Shown here: positions 6,973 through 9,730 of the stretch, piece by piece
How the letters are laid out: the number at the start of each line of letters is the position of its first letter
How positions within the stretch are numbered: position 1 is the stretch's first letter
Source: Pelobacter sp. UBA6812
Lineage (GTDB): Bacteria > Desulfobacterota > Desulfuromonadia > Desulfuromonadales > Syntrophotaleaceae
Assembly: GCA_002452265.1 (NCBI GenBank)
Contig: DKEW01000010.1
Span: 42,275-52,004, forward strand
DNA: 9,730 nt
Direction: 5' to 3'
Translations under genes and position numbers: made by a program
The notes under the pieces: generated by a model
What the model was told of the DNA's origin: nothing
What the model saw: only the letters and a program-made list of their open reading frames with translations
Database searches by the model: none

Positions 6973-7821
6973 ATGATTAATGTCGGACCCTCAAAAAAAC
7001 GGCGAAAAAGTCGTAAAGGCAACCATTTCAGGAAACAACGCCGGGTTATTCCCTGGGGACGCTTGCTGATTGGCTCGCTGTGGGGTACCATGGCTTTGGC
7101 CAGTCTGTCGATGGTCGTTGCTGTAGCTTATTTTGCCGCACAGATGCTGTTTGCCTCCGACTATTTCAAGGTCGAGCAGATCCGGGTGGAGAATAACAGC
7201 CGCATCGGTCGCGAAGAGATTCTGGCGTTATCGGATATCAACCCGGGAACCAATATATTTGACCTCGATCTGGGACGTATCAGTACCCGAATAGAGGAAA
7301 ATCCCTGGATAGCCAGCGCCAAGGTCCGGCGGCTGTTTCCGAATCAATTGGTTATCCGTGTCGCTGAGCGGACGCCCCGGGCCATTGTACGCCTCGATTA
7401 TCTGTATTATATCGATGCTGAGGGGCAGGTCTTTAAAAGGCTGGAAAGAGGCGATCGTCTCGATTTTCCGGTTGTGTCAGGTATCGATCGACAGGCTCTA
7501 CTGGAGCGCAATGAAGCGACCATGCTGCATCTCAAGGCCGCACTTGAGGTGCTTGAACGTCTTGACGGTCGCAAGATTTTTGGCACCAGCGACGTTTCGG
7601 AACTAAGTCTTGATGAAACTGGCAGCATAACCCTTTATACTTGCAAAGGTGGTGTGCCGGTACGCATCGGGCAGAGCGATTTCGACGGCAAGTTGAATCG
7701 CCTGGAAAAAATCTTTCCACAACTCAAGTCGCGATTGAGTCTTATCGATTATATCGACCTGAACGTTACTCGGCGGATTATTGTAAAATTGGATGCCGGC
7801 GATGTGCGGGGCAAAGGATAG
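6973..7821 (+). CDS. ftsQ: Cell division protein FtsQ
   Basis: This 282-residue bitopic membrane protein fits FtsQ (DivIB-like), which in E. coli recruits and controls the divisome complex through FtsB and FtsL. The N-terminus is short and strongly basic, with many Lys/Arg at 8-24, and faces the cytoplasm. One membrane segment follows at about 30-57. A POTRA domain runs from about 64 to 132; FDLDLGRISTRIEENPWI and KVRRLFPNQLVIRVAER are typical of it. The periplasmic FtsQ beta domain continues with YYIDAEGQVF at 145-154 and FPVVSGI at 165-171, and a C-terminal part that includes LIDYIDLNV at 257-265. ATG 6973 is chosen over ATG 6967 by ribosome-binding-site spacing; the difference is two residues. 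Sequence conservation of FtsQ is low, so the call leans on architecture plus its position between ddl and ftsA. Confidence 0.93.
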   Translation: MINVGPSKKRRKSRKGNHFRKQRRVIPWGRLLIGSLWGTMALASLSMVVAVAYFAAQMLFASDYFKVEQIRVENNSRIGREEILALSDINPGTNIFDLDLGRISTRIEENPWIASAKVRRLFPNQLVIRVAERTPRAIVRLDYLYYIDAEGQVFKRLERGDRLDFPVVSGIDRQALLERNEATMLHLKAALEVLERLDGRKIFGTSDVSELSLDETGSITLYTCKGGVPVRIGQSDFDGKLNRLEKIFPQLKSRLSLIDYIDLNVTRRIIVKLDAGDVRGKG

Positions 7822-7826
7822 ATTCC

Positions 7827-7838
7827 AAGGGGGGAAGG
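7827..7838 (+). promoter_or_regulatory. Strong ribosome-binding site of ftsA
   Basis: AAGGGGGGAAGG is a 12-base purine block ending 7 bases before the ftsA ATG, the longest such block in the window. A second GGAG directly before the ATG is too close to serve. Confidence 0.65.
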
Positions 7839-7845
7839 CACGGAG

Positions 7846-9075
7846 ATGAGCAATAATAAAAACAATCTGATCGTGGGCCTGGATATCGGTACCACCAAGA
7901 TATGCGCCATTGTCGGTCATCAGAACGAAGACGGTCTGGATATCGTTGGCATTGGTACCAGCCCGTCCCGCGGGTTGCGCAAAGGCGTGGTGATCAACAT
8001 TGAGAGCACCGTTGAAGCTATTCGCAAGGCCCTCGGCGAAGCCGAGCTGATGGCGGACTGCAAGATCGACAGTGTCTATGCCGGGATCGCCGGCGGTCAT
8101 ATCCGGGGGTTTAATTCCCAAGGAGTGATAGCGATTAAAACCCGGGAAGTCACGCACGATGACATACGCAGGGTTCTCGATGCTGCAAAGGCCATTGCCA
8201 TCCCCATGGACCGGGAAGTGATTCATACACTGCCCCAGGAATACATCATCGATGACCAGGACGGGATTCTCGATCCCCTGGGGATGTGCGGTGTGCGTCT
8301 GGAGGCCAAAGTTCATATTGTCACAGCTGCCACGGCCAGTGCGCAGAACATTGTCCGCAGCTGCTATAAAGCTGAAGTCGGTGTGTCCGACATTGTCCTT
8401 GAGCAACTTGCCTCATCCGAAGCCGTGCTTTCGGCCGACGAAAAAGATCTCGGGGTGGCTCTGGTCGATATTGGCGGTGGTACGACAGACATTGCGATTT
8501 TTGTCGATGGCGCCATCAAGCACACCTCGGTACTGTCCCTGGGCGGCAACCATCTGACCAATGATATTGCCGTTGGACTGCGTACGCCCATGGCCGAGGC
8601 CGAAGTCATCAAACAAAAATATGGTTGTGCCATGACTTCCATGGTCGGTAAGGATGAAACCATCGAAGTTCCCTCGGTCGGGGGACGCGAGCCGCGCATC
8701 CTCTCGCGGCACCTGCTGGCTGAAATCCTCGAACCGAGGGTGGAAGAGATTTTCACCCTGGTGCAGCGTGATATCATAAAAAGCGGCTATGAGGATCTTC
8801 TGGCTTCCGGGATTGTGCTGACCGGCGGAAGCTGTATCCTGCCCGGCATGCCGGAGATGGCCGAACAGATTTTCAACCTTCCTGTGCGCCGCGGATTGCC
8901 GCAGGGGATCGGAGGATTGACCGATGTGGTGCATTCACCGATTTATGCTACCGGGGTAGGTCTGGTGAAATACGGAGCGCGTTGTGGGGGCGCAACAAAG
9001 TTCAAGGGCGGCACGGACAACCTGTTTGATAAGGTTCTGAAACGCATGAAAGAATGGTTTGTAGAATTTTTCTGA
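7846..9075 (+). CDS. ftsA: Cell division protein FtsA, actin-like membrane anchor of FtsZ
   Basis: This 409-residue protein is FtsA, an actin-fold ATPase that tethers FtsZ filaments to the inner membrane and recruits later division proteins. The phosphate-1 motif GLDIGTTKI is at 11-19. The FtsA-specific 1C subdomain spans roughly 85-165 and includes HTLPQEYIIDDQDGI at 127-141. The phosphate-2 motif VALVDIGGGTTDIAIF is at 204-219, the region LSLGGNHLTNDIA at 230-242, and the adenosine motif GIVLTGGSCILPGM at 322-335. The extreme C-terminus, FDKVLKRMKEWFVEFF at 394-409, is a basic and aromatic amphipathic helix, the expected membrane-targeting sequence. A variable linker (about 376-392) precedes it. 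ATG 7846 has a strong ribosome-binding site. Translation ends with tandem in-frame stops, TGA then TAG. The gene lies 24 bases after ftsQ and 78 bases before ftsZ. Confidence 0.98.
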   Translation: MSNNKNNLIVGLDIGTTKICAIVGHQNEDGLDIVGIGTSPSRGLRKGVVINIESTVEAIRKALGEAELMADCKIDSVYAGIAGGHIRGFNSQGVIAIKTREVTHDDIRRVLDAAKAIAIPMDREVIHTLPQEYIIDDQDGILDPLGMCGVRLEAKVHIVTAATASAQNIVRSCYKAEVGVSDIVLEQLASSEAVLSADEKDLGVALVDIGGGTTDIAIFVDGAIKHTSVLSLGGNHLTNDIAVGLRTPMAEAEVIKQKYGCAMTSMVGKDETIEVPSVGGREPRILSRHLLAEILEPRVEEIFTLVQRDIIKSGYEDLLASGIVLTGGSCILPGMPEMAEQIFNLPVRRGLPQGIGGLTDVVHSPIYATGVGLVKYGARCGGATKFKGGTDNLFDKVLKRMKEWFVEFF

Positions 9076-9143
9076 TAGCGGTGGGGTAGCGCAACATTTT
9101 AAACGCGGCCGGGTTACGGAGAGCCTGGGCCAACAAGGGGATC

Positions 9144-9149
9144 GGAGGG
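9144..9149 (+). promoter_or_regulatory. Strong ribosome-binding site of ftsZ
   Basis: GGAGGG lies 4 bases before ATG 9154 and contains the full GGAGG core. This agrees with the high FtsZ synthesis usual in bacteria. Confidence 0.7.
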
Positions 9150-9153
9150 AGTC

Positions 9154-9730
9154 ATGTCGGATAATATCATGTTCGAGTTCGATGAAAACATCGACCAGAC
9201 AGCAAAAATTAAAGTGATCGGCGTTGGTGGCGGCGGTAACAACGCGGTCAACACCATGATTATGGCGGAGTTGGAGGGCGTCGATTTTGTGGCGGCCAAT
9301 ACCGACGCCCAGGCGTTGCGCAAGAGCAAAGCGCCGGTCAAGTTGCAGATTGGTGGTAAGTTGACCAAGGGCCTCGGAGCCGGGGCCAATCCTGAAATCG
9401 GACGTGACGCGGCGCAGGAAGACCGCACGCGTCTGGCCGAAATTCTCGAAGGTGCCGATATGGTGTTTATCGCCGCCGGTCTGGGCGGTGGAACCGGTAC
9501 CGGCGCTGCGCCGATCATTGCCGAGGTGGCCAAGGAACAGGGGGCGCTGACCGTTGCGGTCGTGACCAAGCCCTTCAGTCGTGAAGGCAAGCAGCGCATG
9601 AAAAAGGCCGCATTCGGGATCGATAATCTTAAAAACGTGGTCGACTCGCTGATCGTCATTCCCAATGATCGACTGCTTGGACTTTCCGGCAAGAACACCA
9701 GCATTCTTGACGCCTTCAAGCCTTCCGACG
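9154..9730 (+). CDS. ftsZ: Cell division protein FtsZ, 5' part (tubulin-like GTPase)
   Basis: The first 192 codons are present and the gene runs off the window. FtsZ is the cytoplasmic tubulin homologue that polymerises with GTP to form the division ring. Visible elements are the short N-terminal extension (1-17), KIKVIGVGGGGNNAVN at 18-33, FVAANTDAQAL at 45-55, KGLGAGANPEIG at 72-83 and the tubulin signature GGGTGTG at 111-117. The T6 region TVAVVTKPF at 133-141 and IVIPNDRLL at 167-175 follow. The residue before the signature is leucine (AAGLGGGTGTG), where E. coli has methionine, a conservative change. The C-terminal GTPase-activating T7 loop and the FtsA-binding tail lie outside the window. 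ATG 9154 has a good ribosome-binding site at 9144-9149. The 78-base spacer after ftsA shows no clear promoter or hairpin. Confidence 0.98.
   Translation, partial: MSDNIMFEFDENIDQTAKIKVIGVGGGGNNAVNTMIMAELEGVDFVAANTDAQALRKSKAPVKLQIGGKLTKGLGAGANPEIGRDAAQEDRTRLAEILEGADMVFIAAGLGGGTGTGAAPIIAEVAKEQGALTVAVVTKPFSREGKQRMKKAAFGIDNLKNVVDSLIVIPNDRLLGLSGKNTSILDAFKPSD

Noticed and set aside
7603..8406. Antisense open frame of 267 codons across ftsQ and ftsA
   Set aside because: It crosses two well-supported genes on the other strand, and its composition is that of an antisense shadow.
9076..9153. Possible ftsZ promoter or terminator in the ftsA-ftsZ spacer
   Set aside because: No -35/-10 pair with good spacing was found. 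The only inverted element, GGCC repeated about 20 bases apart, is self-complementary and too short, and no T run follows it.
9114..9719. Antisense open frame of 201 codons opposite ftsZ
   Set aside because: It is opposite highly conserved ftsZ sequence. Its serine-, proline- and alanine-rich translation is typical of a shadow frame.
1..9730. A novel system, mobile element or phage-derived insert
   Set aside because: All ten genes are collinear, intact members of the dcw cluster, with no foreign genes, terminal repeats, tRNA or composition break visible.

Overview
The window is a tightly packed, single-strand segment of a dcw (division and cell wall) cluster. All ten genes lie on the + strand. 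In order they are the 3' end of mraY, then murD, ftsW, murG, murC, murB, ddl, ftsQ, ftsA and the 5' part of ftsZ. Both end genes are cut by the window edges. The longest spacer is 78 bases (ftsA-ftsZ), so no stretch of 300 bases lacks a gene.

The source is a Gram-negative bacterium. The protein sequences (for example the MurC N-terminus and the FtsA N-terminal half), the murC-murB-ddl-ftsQ-ftsA-ftsZ order and a moderately high GC content fit the Desulfuromonadales/Geobacter branch of the former Deltaproteobacteria, possibly a Pelobacter/Syntrophotalea-like genome. This is recognition from memory, not a database result. E. coli has no murB between murC and ddlB; murB in that position is common in other phyla and proteobacterial classes.

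Region by region: positions 1-2592 hold the lipid I step (MraY), D-Glu addition (MurD) and the septal glycosyltransferase FtsW. Positions 2589-5990 hold lipid II formation (MurG) and two early cytoplasmic precursor steps (MurC, MurB). Positions 6023-6943 hold Ddl, which makes the D-Ala-D-Ala that MurF adds to the precursor. Positions 6973 to the end hold division proteins: FtsQ links to the late divisome, FtsA anchors FtsZ to the membrane, and FtsZ polymerises into the ring. Together the genes supply lipid II precursors and the machinery that uses them at the septum.

Most genes are separated by a few bases or overlap, which implies one polycistronic transcript with translational coupling. Shine-Dalgarno strength varies: strong before murG, ftsA and ftsZ, weak or absent before ftsW, murB and ddl. 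I saw no convincing promoter, terminator, RNA gene, mobile element or CRISPR array.

I found no new biological system here. This is conserved housekeeping DNA with intact catalytic motifs. The observations worth checking are small: a two-codon ORF bridging murD and ftsW, an inverted repeat around the ddl ribosome-binding region, a short hairpin before murC, and a few homopolymer runs.
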